64,000 nt of DNA. Origin: Dugong dugon. Its lineage: Eukaryota > Chordata > Mammalia > Sirenia > Dugongidae. The stretch is from assembly GCA_030035585.1 (NCBI GenBank), contig CM057462.1, forward strand, positions 61,724,734-61,788,733, given 5' to 3'. Positions 31,531 through 42,300 of the stretch are shown piece after piece. The translations under genes were made by a program, and so were the position numbers. Under the pieces are notes generated by a model. That model was not told the origin of the DNA and did no database searches. It saw only the letters and a list, made by a program, of their open reading frames with translations. The stretch's first letter is position 1. Each line of letters opens with the position of its first letter.

Positions 31531-32400
31531 GATGTACCACTGCCTCACTCACCCCGGATTCAGCACTCCCTCCTGCTCTCTGCCTAGGGCTCAGAATAAG
31601 GCCCGCTCTGAATGCACAGTCCCTGGGTTCAACCCCGCCTGCTGCCAATGCCTGACCCCAGAAGCCATCTTCTGTCATTGGGGCAGATTCTGGGCCCTCC
31701 AGCCCCCTAGGTGGGTCTGTCTGTCTGTCTAGCACCTGTCCCTTCCCCTTCCATTAGGTGGGCCTACCTTTAGTCCTGGTTTCTTTGGTTCACCTGAAGT
31801 TACCCAGGATAAGCCTCAACACCACTTTCCACATGCCAGCCTCAGTGTCCCAGTTCTGCTCTTCTCTGAGGAGGATGGCCCTCAAGGTCTCTGTGCCCCT
31901 GAAGGATGGGGCCATGAAGTTCCAGTGCCATTCCCCACACCCATGCCTGGGTTTTGCTCCAGCCAAGGCCCTTACGATGCTTGCCTGGTAATGGTTGGGG
32001 GACTGAGCTGATGGGTAAAAAAGAAGCTCCATTTCTCTCTGGGACCAATTTGTGAGTTTTCAGCAGCAGCTCTTGCTCTCAGTCTCTGCCTCATCCCTGC
32101 CTGCCTGCTGCTCCCCCTCATGCATGCTGGCTGTTAGGATTCTGAAGGAGGCCAGAGGGGTGGGAATCACCCTTTGCCAGCCAGCCAGGCCAGTCCATCC
32201 AGAGGTGGGCGGGGCAGGGCAAGGCAGCCTCCAGGGTCTGGGAGGGCCAGAGAGGGGATGAGTCCTGTGGGTAGACACAGATGCAGACCCCCATCCCCTC
32301 CACTGCCCTTTGCTCTTGAAAAGAGGCAGCAATGCCTAGGGTTAGAGCACAGGCTAGATTTCAATGGAGTGTAGTTTGGGTTACACCGCTGCTCCTGCTG
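31531..32400. other. Unique GC-richer intronic sequence
   Basis: No repeat family or exon recognised. A short (GTCT)n tract occurs near 31714. Confidence 0.45.
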
Positions 32401-32404
32401 GCTA

Positions 32405-32765
32405 GTAGCAGGATGGTGTAGTGGTTAACCCAGCAGACTTTGGAACTGGACTGTGGGGGCTCAGACCTCAGGTTCCCCTGCCACTAATAAGCTGCATGAT
32501 CACAGGCAAGCTTTTAAAGTTCTGTGTGCTTCAATTTCCCTAAGTCCGGATTTGAGGGATGATCTTGACAGTGCACAACCACAGGAAAGTACTACTTAAC
32601 TATTATTATGATTATCTGTGTGACCTTGTAACATTGCTTACCCTCTCTGAGCCACATCTCAATGCACAGGGTTTGGGGAGGATTGAATGAGTCCCTGCCT
32701 ATGAAGCCCCCAGCAGAGCCTGGTGCACCGAGAGTTCTTGATAAATGGCATTTGGGGTTGTTTTA
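32405..32765 (+). mobile_element. Two MIR SINEs in tandem
   Basis: First: GCAGGATGGTGTAGTGGTTA, TGGAACTGGACTGTGGGGGC, AAGCTGCATGATCACAGGCA. Second from about 32612: GTGTGACCTTGTAACATTGC, CCTCTCTGAGCC, GGATTGAATGAGTCCC and GTTCTTGATAAATGGC. Confidence 0.8.
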
Positions 32766-32769
32766 TGAC

Positions 32770-33855
32770 CATATTTCATTGATTCTAAACCATGCATTTT
32801 TTTCACTACATTTTAATATCCCTGAACTCGAGATGGGTCTTGCAGTAGATGACAAGAAAGCACAGTGTCATAGTTTAGTTGGCAGCGTTTTTTCTTTCTT
32901 AGTGAAGTACATAAAACTGTGCATCTTATAGCCGGTGGTATCTTAGATTTTGTGAAATCAAAGCAGACCAAAGCAGGAGGGGAGTCCCCACTGAGGACCT
33001 GGCCCAGCTGTGTCCTGAGGGTGTCCTCCTTGCCCTGCTCCTCTCCAGAACAAGTCCCTCTGGTCACCTGGGGCCAGAGTTCCTCTCCCTCCTGCCCTTC
33101 TCTGACATCTGCCCTCTCCTTTCTCTAGTAAGGGGGTCTCAGTGTCCTTACAGAGAGGAATAATCTGAGCCCACAGACAAGGAGGCATTTGCTTTGCTTT
33201 CAGGGCTGCAGAGAGGGTGCGACCCGTGGGGCCACAGCACCAGGCTGAGGGTGAGGCTGGGTGAACTGGGGACCCAGTCCTCACCATGCCACGGGGAGGA
33301 AACATGGGGGCTTTTGTCTCCCTCCATGAACCCCCAGGAGAGTGAGAAGGCAGGACACAGACCTGGGCAGGCCCGGACATCAGCCCCAGAGAGCAAGTTC
33401 AGGATTGGAACTATGCACCTGGAATCTGTCTCCTACCCAGAGCTCCGACTGCTGCATGGTTCGTGAGGGATGGAAGGAGGAGAAAGCTGAGAATCCCAGG
33501 AAGACCAAGACTCAGGGGAGGTCAGGTTGTGGGTTCTCTCCTATGGCTGGGAACCCCCCTCAGCTAAGCAGCAGCCCCAAGGCCCTGAAAGTTCTGATGC
33601 TGTCCCAACTGGTTTGACCCTCTCCGTTTTGGACCACCCCTGCCCCCACTTCCCTAGCCTCCCCATGACCCAGCAAACTAAATGGTTAATGTCTGGCCCA
33701 CAGGGGGCCCTGACTGGCTGCTGCCCCTTCCAGGTGGGTTATTACTGAATAACATCCCTGCCCCCAACCCCAGGGTAATTCTGGCTTTCAGCTGCACTAG
33801 GATTGGCCCCAGTGACATGGGGGCTGGGAGCTTATTTAGCCTCGTGGAGGAAATC
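32770..33855. other. Unique intronic sequence
   Basis: No repeat or exon recognised. GGCCCACAGGGGGCCCTGAC near 33697 resembles a CTCF core but is weak evidence alone. Confidence 0.4.
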
Positions 33856-33859
33856 CTCC

Positions 33860-34000
33860 AATATCGAGCACTCTATGCCAGAATTTCTCACTGAATCCTC
33901 CAACATATCCAAGAGGTGGATGAGGAAACTGAGGTGCAGCTGCTTGCTCAGGGAGCAGCTAAACTGCACTCAAACCTCAGATTTGTCTGGCATGCCCCCC
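33860..34000 (-). mobile_element. Weak MIR remnant
   Basis: GAGCACTCTATGCCAGAATT, ACTGAATCCTCCAACATA and GTGGATGAGGAAACTGAGGT. Confidence 0.55.
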
Positions 34001-34199
34001 ATCACACTGCCCCCTCCACACCCCAAGTCTGAAGAGGCATCCAACCTCTCCTGCAACCCAGAATCCGCCAACAAAGCGATGACGTTCAAAGGCAGGGAGA
34101 CGTGTTTGTCTGGGGCCTGGGGGGTAAAGGGAGGCTGCGCTGCTGAGCTGCAGCTGAGAAGCCCACATGGGGCCGGGGAGCGGCACCCCCAGCCCTCAC

Positions 34200-34475
34200 C
34201 CTTGCTCTGCAAAGCCATTAAATATGCAGAATCTCATTCTGTTCCTAGACAGCCAAGGGCTCCGAGTCACAGAAGGTGACACTGCTCTCCAACAGGTAAG
34301 TTGTTCAACAGATGGGCAGTCGAGTGGCAAAGAAATACGTTATTCATGTTTCTGGTTAAATTAACTGATTAAAACCACTGCAGGTAAAAACGTATGTATC
34401 AGCGCTTTGCCCACAGCAAATGAGGAATTAATGGAATATGGCTGCGTCTTTGTAATGAAACGCAGACAGGGGCTG
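34200..34475. promoter_or_regulatory. Candidate conserved non-coding block
   Basis: Repeat-free with AT-rich motif cores: GCCATTAAATATGCAGAATC, ACGTTATTCATGTTTCTGG, TTAAATTAACTGATTAAAAC and GAGGAATTAATGGAATATGG. Looks enhancer-like. A splice-donor-like CAGGTAAGT at 34289 is on the wrong strand for GRIK3. Confidence 0.4.
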
Positions 34476-34739
34476 TCTGGAAAGGTTCACTCTCTTCAGC
34501 GGCAGCAGGAGGTGAGGGCGGGAGGCTGGATCCATCTGTTAAAGGAACCTCGACTGATTGGCCCAAGGACTGAGTGGGGAAGAGAGACCCACGGGGGCTT
34601 CCCCGGGCCTCACTGGAGACCAGAGGAATCTGGAATGTTGAACCTCCGGGATACTAAAGCCACAGAGGGAACTCAGGCCAGGAGCAACAGGCCACTAACT
34701 GGGGCAGGGGTGGGGTGCAAGGTGGGTAACGCTGGATGG

Positions 34740-34855
34740 AAACAGAATCATGGCATGCTGGCCCCCCGCTCTGCTACTGCAGACTTTAGACAAGTCACCT
34801 TCCCAGCCAGGCCTCAGCCTCGTCTGTAAACTGGGAGGAGAATGAGGCTGTCGTC
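34740..34855 (+). mobile_element. MIR SINE fragment
   Basis: CTACTGCAGACTTTAGACAA, GTCACCTTCCCAGCCAGG and CAGCCTCGTCTGTAAACTGG follow sense MIR. Confidence 0.6.
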
Positions 34856-35039
34856 AAAATGTCTCCCACCTCTTGCTTCTCTTACATCACAGGCTTCTAA
34901 GATGCATCCCAGTGCTTACCCTGTCCTTACCCTCAGCAGATAATGTAATGGGGGGCTGAGCCCCATCTGGGGTGTGCGCAGACACGCCTGTCCTTGGATG
35001 GCTTTGGGGAAACTCCTGTTCTGACACAGGCGCAAAAGA

Positions 35040-35225
35040 ATACTCACACAGGTGTACATGCAGTAGGGTGCACACATATGTGTGTACACACATGTACACA
35101 CACGTACCAACTGACCCACACAGGCACATGTCTGCATTCAGGGAGCCACATAAACAAGTGGGCCTGCACACAGACACACATGTACTCGGAATCCCACACA
35201 TGAGTACACACATGTGCACACATGG
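35040..35225 (+). repeat. Imperfect CA-rich low-complexity tract
   Basis: Irregular ACACATGTGTACACACATG-like units with no fixed period. It gives open frames rich in Thr, His and Cys that are not genes. Confidence 0.8.
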
Positions 35226-35854
35226 CTGAACAGCAAGGTGGAGAGCCTCATCACACAAGGGCAGGAGAGTACTGGGCACATGAGCTGGAGCACATTTCGA
35301 GGCAGCGGCAGGGCTGAGGGGCAGGGAGGGCACTGCTGGGGCAGAGGATCACAGGCCACTTTTCTCATCAACGAAATACATTCCGTGCCAGGGTTTCAGG
35401 AGCTCCCAGAGGCTATGTATGACCCAATTCAGGCAGGAGTGAGGTTTTGCATGAAATTATCCAGGTAATCACATCCCTGCCAGAGCTTCCCTTGATCCAG
35501 AGACCTGGAGCAGCTGGAGTCCCACAGTCCTGCTCCTGGCTATACCTGGACTAAAGTAGGGGCTGCTGCTGTGACAACTTTCCCTTCAACCCCCACAATT
35601 GCCACAGACTTCAGGAGCTCTCCAAGGTGCTGATGGCGGAAAGAGGGGCGGGATTGACTAAGAAGTTGTTCTCCTCTACCACCAGCTTGCCAGCGGGGGT
35701 TGGGGGCGGGGGCACGGATTGGGTGCTGAGGCCTACTGTCCTACCACACACACTGCCAGCTGCTGGGTGTCACGCTGGGGAAGCGGGAGGGAGGCGCCAG
35801 CCGGAAGCCGCCTAATGACTCCCAGCCTGCGCGGAGGCCCACGAGGGGGTCAGC

Positions 35855-35995
35855 CCTGGCATCACGATATCATTAGCTGTTTACCCTGAGAAAGTTCACA
35901 CTTCTGGAGGCTGCGCTCAAGCTGTCAGAAACATTGTACGCGGCGCTGGCAGCTCTGCCAACTGTGCTCCCCAGGGCCCAGCAAAGCAAACATTT
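35855..35995. promoter_or_regulatory. Candidate conserved non-coding block
   Basis: CATCACGATATCATTAGCTG, GCGCTCAAGCTGTCAGAAAC and AGCAAAGCAAACATTTAGCA form a unique mixed AT/CpG stretch between low-complexity tracts. Evidence is compositional only. Confidence 0.3.
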
Positions 35996-36011
35996 AGCAG
36001 GCGCCTGGCTC

Positions 36012-36176
36012 TGGAGCACACGTACACACACCTCCTTATGCAGGGCGCAGCATGCCAACACATGGATACAAACATCCACACAGACTCACTCCCCAGACAC
36101 ACAGAGACCCAGAGGCACACATACCCACTGATACACAGACACACATACGCAGACATGCACACACACACACACACTC
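36012..36176 (+). repeat. CA-rich tract ending in (CA)n
   Basis: Degenerate CACACAT-like sequence with a perfect CA run at about 36151-36173. Confidence 0.88.
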
Positions 36177-36202
36177 TCAGGATCATAAAATAATGTAATA
36201 TG

Positions 36203-36410
36203 GGAATCCCTGGGTAGTGCAAACAGTTAAAGCACTCAGCTGCTAACCAAATGGTTGGAGGTTCAAGTCTACCCAGAAGTGCCTTAGAAGAAAGGCCTGA
36301 TGATCCACTTCCAAAAAGTCAGCCATTGAAAATCCTACGAAGCACAGTTCTACTCTGACACACAAGGGGTCTCCATGTGTTGAGATCAACTTGACAGCAA
36401 CTGGCAAAGG
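36203..36410 (+). mobile_element. AfroSINE, long form
   Basis: GGAATCCCTGGGTAGTGCAA, AGAAAGGCCTGATGATCCAC and ATCAACTTGACAGCAACTGG. Possible flank duplication TAATATG / TAAATATG. Confidence 0.9.
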
Positions 36411-36414
36411 TAAA

Positions 36415-36606
36415 TATGTATTGAGCACTTACTATGTGTCAGGCATTATATCCAAATGGTTAATATGCGTGATCTAATTCAATTCTCCTGACAACACTAA
36501 ATGATAAGCACTATCATGCTCCCCATTTTACAACAATAAAACCGAGGTTCAGAGAGTTTAAGTCACTTGCGTGAGGTCACAGAGTTGGAAAGCAGGCAGA
36601 CTCCAG
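36415..36606 (-). mobile_element. MIR SINE
   Basis: ATTGAGCACTTACTATGTGT, CAATTCTCCTGACAACAC and TTTAAGTCACTTGCGTGAGG in antisense MIR order. Confidence 0.85.
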
Positions 36607-36654
36607 ATACAGTACTCTCACCATTCACTACACTGGCACACACCCACCCACACA

Positions 36655-36825
36655 AAGGCCTGTGCACAAGTGTACACTCAGCTACACATGCACAGACACG
36701 GACACAGAAGCACACAGAGGCAAACGTGGACTTACATATACACACAGAAGCATGGTTAAGTATACATGTGCAAATGCTTGCATGTGCACACACACACACG
36801 CATGCACACGCACACACACACTGCC
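36655..36825 (+). repeat. Imperfect CA-rich low-complexity tract
   Basis: Third CA-rich tract of this section. A near-perfect run lies at 36786-36822. Confidence 0.85.
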
Positions 36826-36829
36826 ACTA

Positions 36830-37440
36830 AGCCCACAGCAGTCTCTCCCAGCCTATGTGTCCTCTGCCCCAGCTCCCCACCACAGGGGCTCTGGATACAT
36901 CGCCCCAGGGAGCCCACTCATGTCTCTGCGCCCTTCTCTTGCAGGCTGCCCAGCTTCTGGCCAGGCTACCTGGCTGACGTTGATAGCAGCACTGGCAGCC
37001 ACCGAAAGAGTGGGCTTTGATGGGGAGTTAAGTCCAGATGGTGGCAGTAAGCCCCAGATGTTGTGTGAAAACAAACAAGCCTGCTGAAATGGGGAACTTA
37101 TCCCCAGCCTAGTGCTGCAGAGTGGCCCTCCCAGAGGCTGGGCTCTGCTGAGGGTGCAGTGTGACCACGCCACAGTGCAAGCATGGCACAAGAGCCTGGC
37201 AACAGGAGGAAAGGGCTCAGCTCAGGAGACCAGACTTCTCCTGAGCCCCGGGAAGCTCCGTGAAAGGCTATCTGGAGTGCCTGCATCCTAGGAGCCAGGG
37301 GAGGGAAAGAGTCGTTAGTGCTATCGTGGTGTGAGCTTGTCTGGGGAGCCCCAAGCATCACCCACCATCTCAGAACCTCCACTAGCTTGGCCCACTTGGT
37401 CATTTGGGCCTGATCTGCTGCCTGCAAGTCCCTATGAGTG
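36830..37440. other. Unique intronic sequence
   Basis: No repeat or exon recognised. Confidence 0.45.
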
Positions 37441-37469
37441 CCCTCTCCCCGGAGTTATCACTCTCTGAC

Positions 37470-37625
37470 AGATCTCCACTCACTTGGACTCCCAAGGTCA
37501 CCGCCACCTGGTCCTCAAGGTCGCTGCCCACTGGCTCTCAAGGTCACTAAAGGTTGATGCTCTAGATCAACTCACTAATTTTCAAGGTCATTGTTTACTG
37601 ATTCCCAGGGTTACTTCACAGTGAT
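37470..37625 (+). repeat. Decayed 22-24-bp minisatellite with TCAAGGTCA boxes
   Basis: CAAGGTC recurs at 37493, 37516, 37539 and 37583 (last gap two periods) within similar 22-24-bp units (TGGNCTCAAGGTCACTG-like). TCAAGGTCA is the extended half-site bound by ERR and NR5A nuclear receptors. Confidence 0.6.
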
Positions 37626-38395
37626 TTGGGGAGTCATTAGCCAGAGATCCTCAAGCCCATTTCCTGTTGACCCCAGAGATTCCAGTGATTTCTAGGGCCA
37701 GCCCCCCACACTCCGGGGTCCCCACTTCTACTTAGCAAGGCCTGCCCCTGCCCTCCATGCTCTGGACCTAACATGACAGATAGGAAGACAAGCCCCCTGG
37801 ACAGTGCAGACTTGCTGACTGGGTGGTTAGCACCATGGAGCAAGAAGATGGGGAGCAGACAGGAGGAGAAGGTGTTTGGGAAGGTGAGCCAGAGGCTTGA
37901 GGAGGACTTGGTAATTCACACAGCAAATGACACACAGAGCGCACGCTTAGGGTTCCTCCTTTCTTTCCTCACTCTCTCTCTCTCTCTTCCGCCTTCCTTC
38001 CCGTGTTTTTTTTAAGCAGTGATCTCCTCCCAAGGCTATTGAAAAAGAATCTGCTGCTGTCCTGGGCACCAGAGCCAGGGCCAGAGCTTCCACAGAATTC
38101 TGCTTGCAGTGCTCCCTCCTCCAACATTCTGAGTCCTTTTCCATGAGCAGCCTCCCCAACTCTCCAGTTCTCCAGGTCCTTATATCCACTCCCCTGTTTG
38201 CTCTCAAGAAAGGACCTTATTAACCCACATTCTGATCAGGTAAGTAGCCGAGTCTGCATAGGTCCTCCCAGGGAATTGGCATGAAAAGGGGTAATACGCC
38301 AAAGAAGTGAATCTCTAAGGGTAAAATTTCAGACATCATAGCGCTCCAAGGAGAAGCTCCTTGCTAGAGTTGAGCAGACAATCTCCTCCATTCCC
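37626..38395. other. Unique intronic sequence
   Basis: Contains a short (CT)n tract at 37970-37986. No repeat family or exon recognised. Confidence 0.45.
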
Positions 38396-38399
38396 CAGG

Positions 38400-38800
38400 T
38401 ACCACCTGAACTGCTAAGCAAGGAAAACATATACAAATAAAGTGTCACGTTCTGACATTTGATAATTTAAATCGAGCGATGAAGAGCATCTGCTTAATTA
38501 CACACAGAGCTGTGTGTGAACGCTCAGAGACAGGTTCCAGGGGAGGCAAAGACCCCCATTCAAGAGCGCTAATAGCCATGCAGCCCAGGGCGCACAGACA
38601 GCAAGATTTGTCTTTTGCGGTTAAAAAGCCCACGTTTCATTTTTGACACAACCTAATTCTTCTCGTTTCCTCCATCTACCTCCAAAAACTAGGGCCTTAA
38701 GTGGAAAAGATGCATTGAATAGCAAATGCAATTCAACAAATATTATGACATGCTGCTCATCACGAGTCCTAAATACTTAACAATTCAACTTTATGGGCTT
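38400..38800. promoter_or_regulatory. Candidate conserved non-coding block
   Basis: Long repeat-free block with motif-dense segments: ATACAAATAAAGTGTCACG, TGATAATTTAAATCGAGCGA, GCGCTAATAGCCATGCAG, AAGCCCACGTTTCATTTTTG and AATAGCAAATGCAATTCAAC. One of the best enhancer-like candidates by eye. Confidence 0.4.
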
Positions 38801-39982
38801 TTCATTTTGTTTTCTTTTCTTTTTTTCCAGACACGATGAATTCAGTGCTAACAGGCCCCGTGCTGTGGAATTGCTGGAGTCCTAGTTTGCAAAAGGAATA
38901 AAGTGAAATCTGCTCGGGTATTTGTGACCTCAGTCCACATGGGCTACGTTGCCTTATCTAGGCTCTGCCCAACTGGCTGTCTATAAAAAATAAAAGTGAG
39001 ATGGAAGGACGGAAAGGGAAAAAAAGAAAGCAAGAGTGGAGAGGGTCATAAAGCCTCTGTTGGCCAGTTCGTTTCTGTTTAATCCATCTCCGTGCTGCAG
39101 AAATCTCCTTTGTGGTGTAGGGGACCAAAGGTCAGTAATAGATTTCAACAGGTTCCAAAGAGGCTGTTGACTGCTTGGAGCTGAGTGGGAGAGTGTGAGG
39201 CTCCCTGAGAGGCAGTGGGGTGGGGAGGGGAGATAATTGGAGACCTGGAGCCCCAGTTTGCCCTCTGGTTGCTGATTTCATAGACTTAAGGAGAAAAAGA
39301 GATTGCCTAGAATTCTGCCTCCAGTATCGTATGTGTGTGGGAAAGAAAGGAGAAGTGGGGGCACTGGACCTTGCCTGGACTGCCCTGAGCTGCTGGCACG
39401 TGGACACTTGCTCAAAGAGGTTAAGGGGCTTCGGAGCCAGGCCTGCGGGTTGAGATTTGCCTCTTGGGAGCTTGGAGGGCCTTGGACTCATCTTGAAGGC
39501 CCCTTTAGAGTTGTGTCTCAATGGAGAAGCAGCCACCTACTGGGGAGAAGTGAGAAGAGGTGAGGGCCAGGAGAGGCAGATACTGAATTAAATTTACCAG
39601 CTGTTCTCTGCAAAACCCTTCTGAGTGTGCAATGTAGTTTTAACAGGAAAAGGAGCTCCTACAGCCATGTTGTGGCCCACAGCTACTTCCACCCCCAAGG
39701 ATCCAGGCCTCAAGGACCCAAGCCAACTCTGTATCATCACTCAGACCTTTCACTGGGGCTGCCAGGTGAACAATGGAGAGTGTTCCTTGGTATGCCAGGT
39801 GTATCTGAGCAGGAGTGGCAATGGCACGGGGGTGGGGGGGCGGCTGGGAGTGACAATGGCCTCAGTTCTGGATCATTGCACCCTTGCTATGCAAAGCCAC
39901 TGTCTACTAACACAGGGTTTGGACAGTGTTCTGTTTAGGGTGCTTGTAGGTGCAGCCTATGGGACGTCATTCCAAAAGCAAG
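38801..39982. other. Unique intronic sequence
   Basis: No repeat or exon recognised. A short run of T occurs at 38817-38827. Confidence 0.4.
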
Positions 39983-41047
39983 ATAATGAGTGAATTTAGT
40001 CAGTCACAGAAGGACAAACACTGTATAAGACCACTATTATAAGAACTCAAGAAAATGTTTAAACACAGAAGAAAACATTCTTTGATGGCTACGAGGGCAT
40101 GGGGGTAGGGTGGGGAGGGAGGGGGAGGATTATTCGCTAACTAGATAGTAGATAAGAATCATTTTATGCAAAGGGAAGGACAGCACACACTCCAGGGGAA
40201 GTCAGCACAACTGGACTAAACCAAAGCTAAGAAGTTTCCTGAATACAATCAAACACTTTGAGAAACAGAGTAGCAGGGGTAGGGGTCTGGGGACCATGCT
40301 TTCAGGGGACATCTAGATCAACTGGCATAACAAAGCTTACTAAGAAAATGTTCTGTATCCTACTTTGGTGAATGGCATCTGAGGTCTTAAAAGCTTGCAA
40401 GCGGCCATCTAAGATGCATCAGCTGGTCCCAACCACCTGGAGTAAAGGAGAATGAAGAACACCAAAGACACAAGGAAGGTATTAGCCCAAGAGACAGCAA
40501 GGGCCACATAAACCAGAGACTTCATCAGCCTGAGATCAGAAGAACTAGAAGGTGCCCAGCTACCACCAATGAACATCCTGACAGAGTCCTTGGTAGAGCA
40601 GTAAAAGGATGGGGTGCAGAACTCAAATTCTAGTAAGAAGACCAGACTTAATGGTCTGACTGAGACTGGAGGAACCCCGGAAAGCATGGCCCCTGGACTT
40701 TCTATCAGCCCAGAACTAAAACAGTTTCCGAGGCCAACTCTTCAGTCAGGGATTGGACTGGACTGTGGGACATAAAGTGATATTCCTGAAGAGTGTGCCT
40801 CTTAGTCAAGTAGATACAAGAGACCAAAGGGGCAGCTTCTGTCCAGAGGTGAGATGGGAGGGCAGAGAGAGTTAGGAGCTGGTTGAATGGTCATGGGGAA
40901 TCAGGGGCAGAAAGGAGGAGTGTGCTGTCGCAGAATGGGGTGAGCAATTAGGGTCTCATAACAATGTATGTATAAAAATTTTGCATGGGAGACTAACTTG
41001 AAGTGTAAACTTCATTTAATTACAGCAATTAAAAAAAGAAAAAAAAA
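39983..41047 (+). mobile_element. L1 3'UTR copy, 5'-truncated just before the ORF2 stop
   Basis: Begins within the last codons of ORF2 (reading EFSQSQKDKHCIRPLL then stop, 39990-40040) and runs through a 1-kb 3'UTR to AATTAAAAAAAGAAAAAAA. Same 3'UTR type as the full-length L1 at 43346. AAAAGCAAG (39974) and AAAAGTAAG (41044) are probable target-site copies. Confidence 0.9.
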
Positions 41048-41059
41048 GTAAGCTAAGCC

Positions 41060-41400
41060 AGGCCTAGGATGGAGGGCCAGCTGGCCACACCCTTCCTCAT
41101 AACTCTCCCTGGCTCCCCACTACCCCGAAAATCCAGCCTAGACTTCATCCGGGTGAGAACAGCCCAGAAACCTGCCTCTTCAGCCTCATTCTCGTATACT
41201 TTCTGCTTTGGTCATACCAGACTCTTCACTGTCTCCAGTTGAGCAATAGGAAAATGCTCTGATGGAGGCAAGGACAGAATGATCTCAAGGAAGGAAAAGA
41301 CTAGAGGCACCTTAGTCATCTTGGAAGGATAGGGATCAGGAAACACTTCCTGGAGGAGGCAGCAACTGTGGTGAACCCTGAAGAATGGTCAAGAAGCGTA
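41060..41400. mobile_element. L2 LINE remnants
   Basis: About 41090-41240 sense (CTCCCTGGCTCCCCACTACC, CCTCTTCAGCCTCATTCTCG). About 41280-41400 antisense (GGAAACACTTCCTGGAGGAG, GAACCCTGAAGAATGG). Confidence 0.5.
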
Positions 41401-41404
41401 ATAA

Positions 41405-41630
41405 GAGCAGCTCATAATTATTGAACACCTTACTTATGTTATTTCACTGAATCCTAAAAACTTTTCTATGGAGTTTAATAACTAATTGGTGTTAGTTTCA
41501 GCTATAGATGAGGAAACTGAGTCACAGAGAGGTAAAGAAACTTGCCCAAGGTCTCAAAGCTTGTAAGGAACAGAGCTAGTCTTCAGGCTTGGGCATTATG
41601 ACATCAAAGCTCGTGCTCTGAGCACTGGAT
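41405..41630 (-). mobile_element. MIR SINE
   Basis: TAATTATTGAACACCTTACT, GATGAGGAAACTGAGTCACA, AACTTGCCCAAGGTCTCAAA. Confidence 0.85.
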
Positions 41631-41639
41631 TGAGCCCTT

Positions 41640-41765
41640 AAAGCCATGGAGAGTATGCTTCACTTCTGTATCCCTGGCACCCAGCATGGGTTCTAGCAGA
41701 GATGAAGCACCTGTGCATGTTATTGAATGAATGGATGGACTGATGAATAAATGAATGAACTTAGA
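41640..41765 (+). mobile_element. L2 LINE 3' terminus
   Basis: GTATCCCTGGCACCCAGCAT, GTTATTGAATGAATGGATGG and AAATGAATGAAC: an L2-style (TGAA)n end. Confidence 0.65.
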
Positions 41766-42091
41766 TGTATTTTCAACACAAACAGCCCCCTGGAGGTAAC
41801 ACGTATGTAAAATCACAACACATTAGTAAAACTCAAACTTTCTATTTGTCCTAGGACAGGAGTTCCTAAAGCACCTTCCATGGGACATGAATTCCTGGAA
41901 ATGTTAGGCACAAAAGGGTGTCCACAGTAATGTTGAGTTTGGGGAACTCTGAGTTAAACGTAACTAAGAAGGTTTCTTTACTTCAGGGCTTCTTCAGCTC
42001 TTTTGATTGGTAAGCATCTCCTGGGATCAGGGCCCCAGCAAACAAAATTTGGGAAGCACCATCTCTGAGTCACCTCCTTTGGAATTTAAAA

Positions 42092-42300
42092 GATAGTCTG
42101 GTGGTGCAGTGGTTAAGGGCTCAGCTGCTTATCGAAAGGTTGGTGGTTTGAACCCACCAGCCGCTCCACAGGAGAAAAACGTGGCAGTCTGCTTCCATAA
42201 AGATTACAGCCTTGGAAACCCTATGAGGGCAGTTCTACTCCATCCTATAGGATCACTGTGAGTTGGAATCGACTCAATGTCCATGGGTTTGGTTTGGTTT
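42092..42300 (+). mobile_element. AfroSINE, medium form
   Basis: CTGGTGGTGCAGTGGTTAAG, GAACCCACCAGCCGCTCC, GTGGCAGTCTGCTTCCATAA and the GGTTTGGTTTGG tail. Confidence 0.93.

Noticed and set aside
33697-33716. CTCF site (also near 35838 and 51110)
   Set aside because: Short GC-rich resemblance only. Without a matrix score or occupancy data it is not distinguishable from chance.
34289-34298. Strong splice donor CAGGTAAGT as an exon end
   Set aside because: It is on the plus strand, opposite to GRIK3, with no open exon or acceptor pairing that I can support.
34407-34829. 140-codon plus-strand open frame as a gene
   Set aside because: Runs across an enhancer-like block and a MIR. No domain or family resemblance.
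34972-36830. Cys/His/Thr-rich open frames (possible CRISPR-like or zinc-finger repeats)
   Set aside because: They translate CA-rich low-complexity DNA with no fixed repeat-spacer structure.
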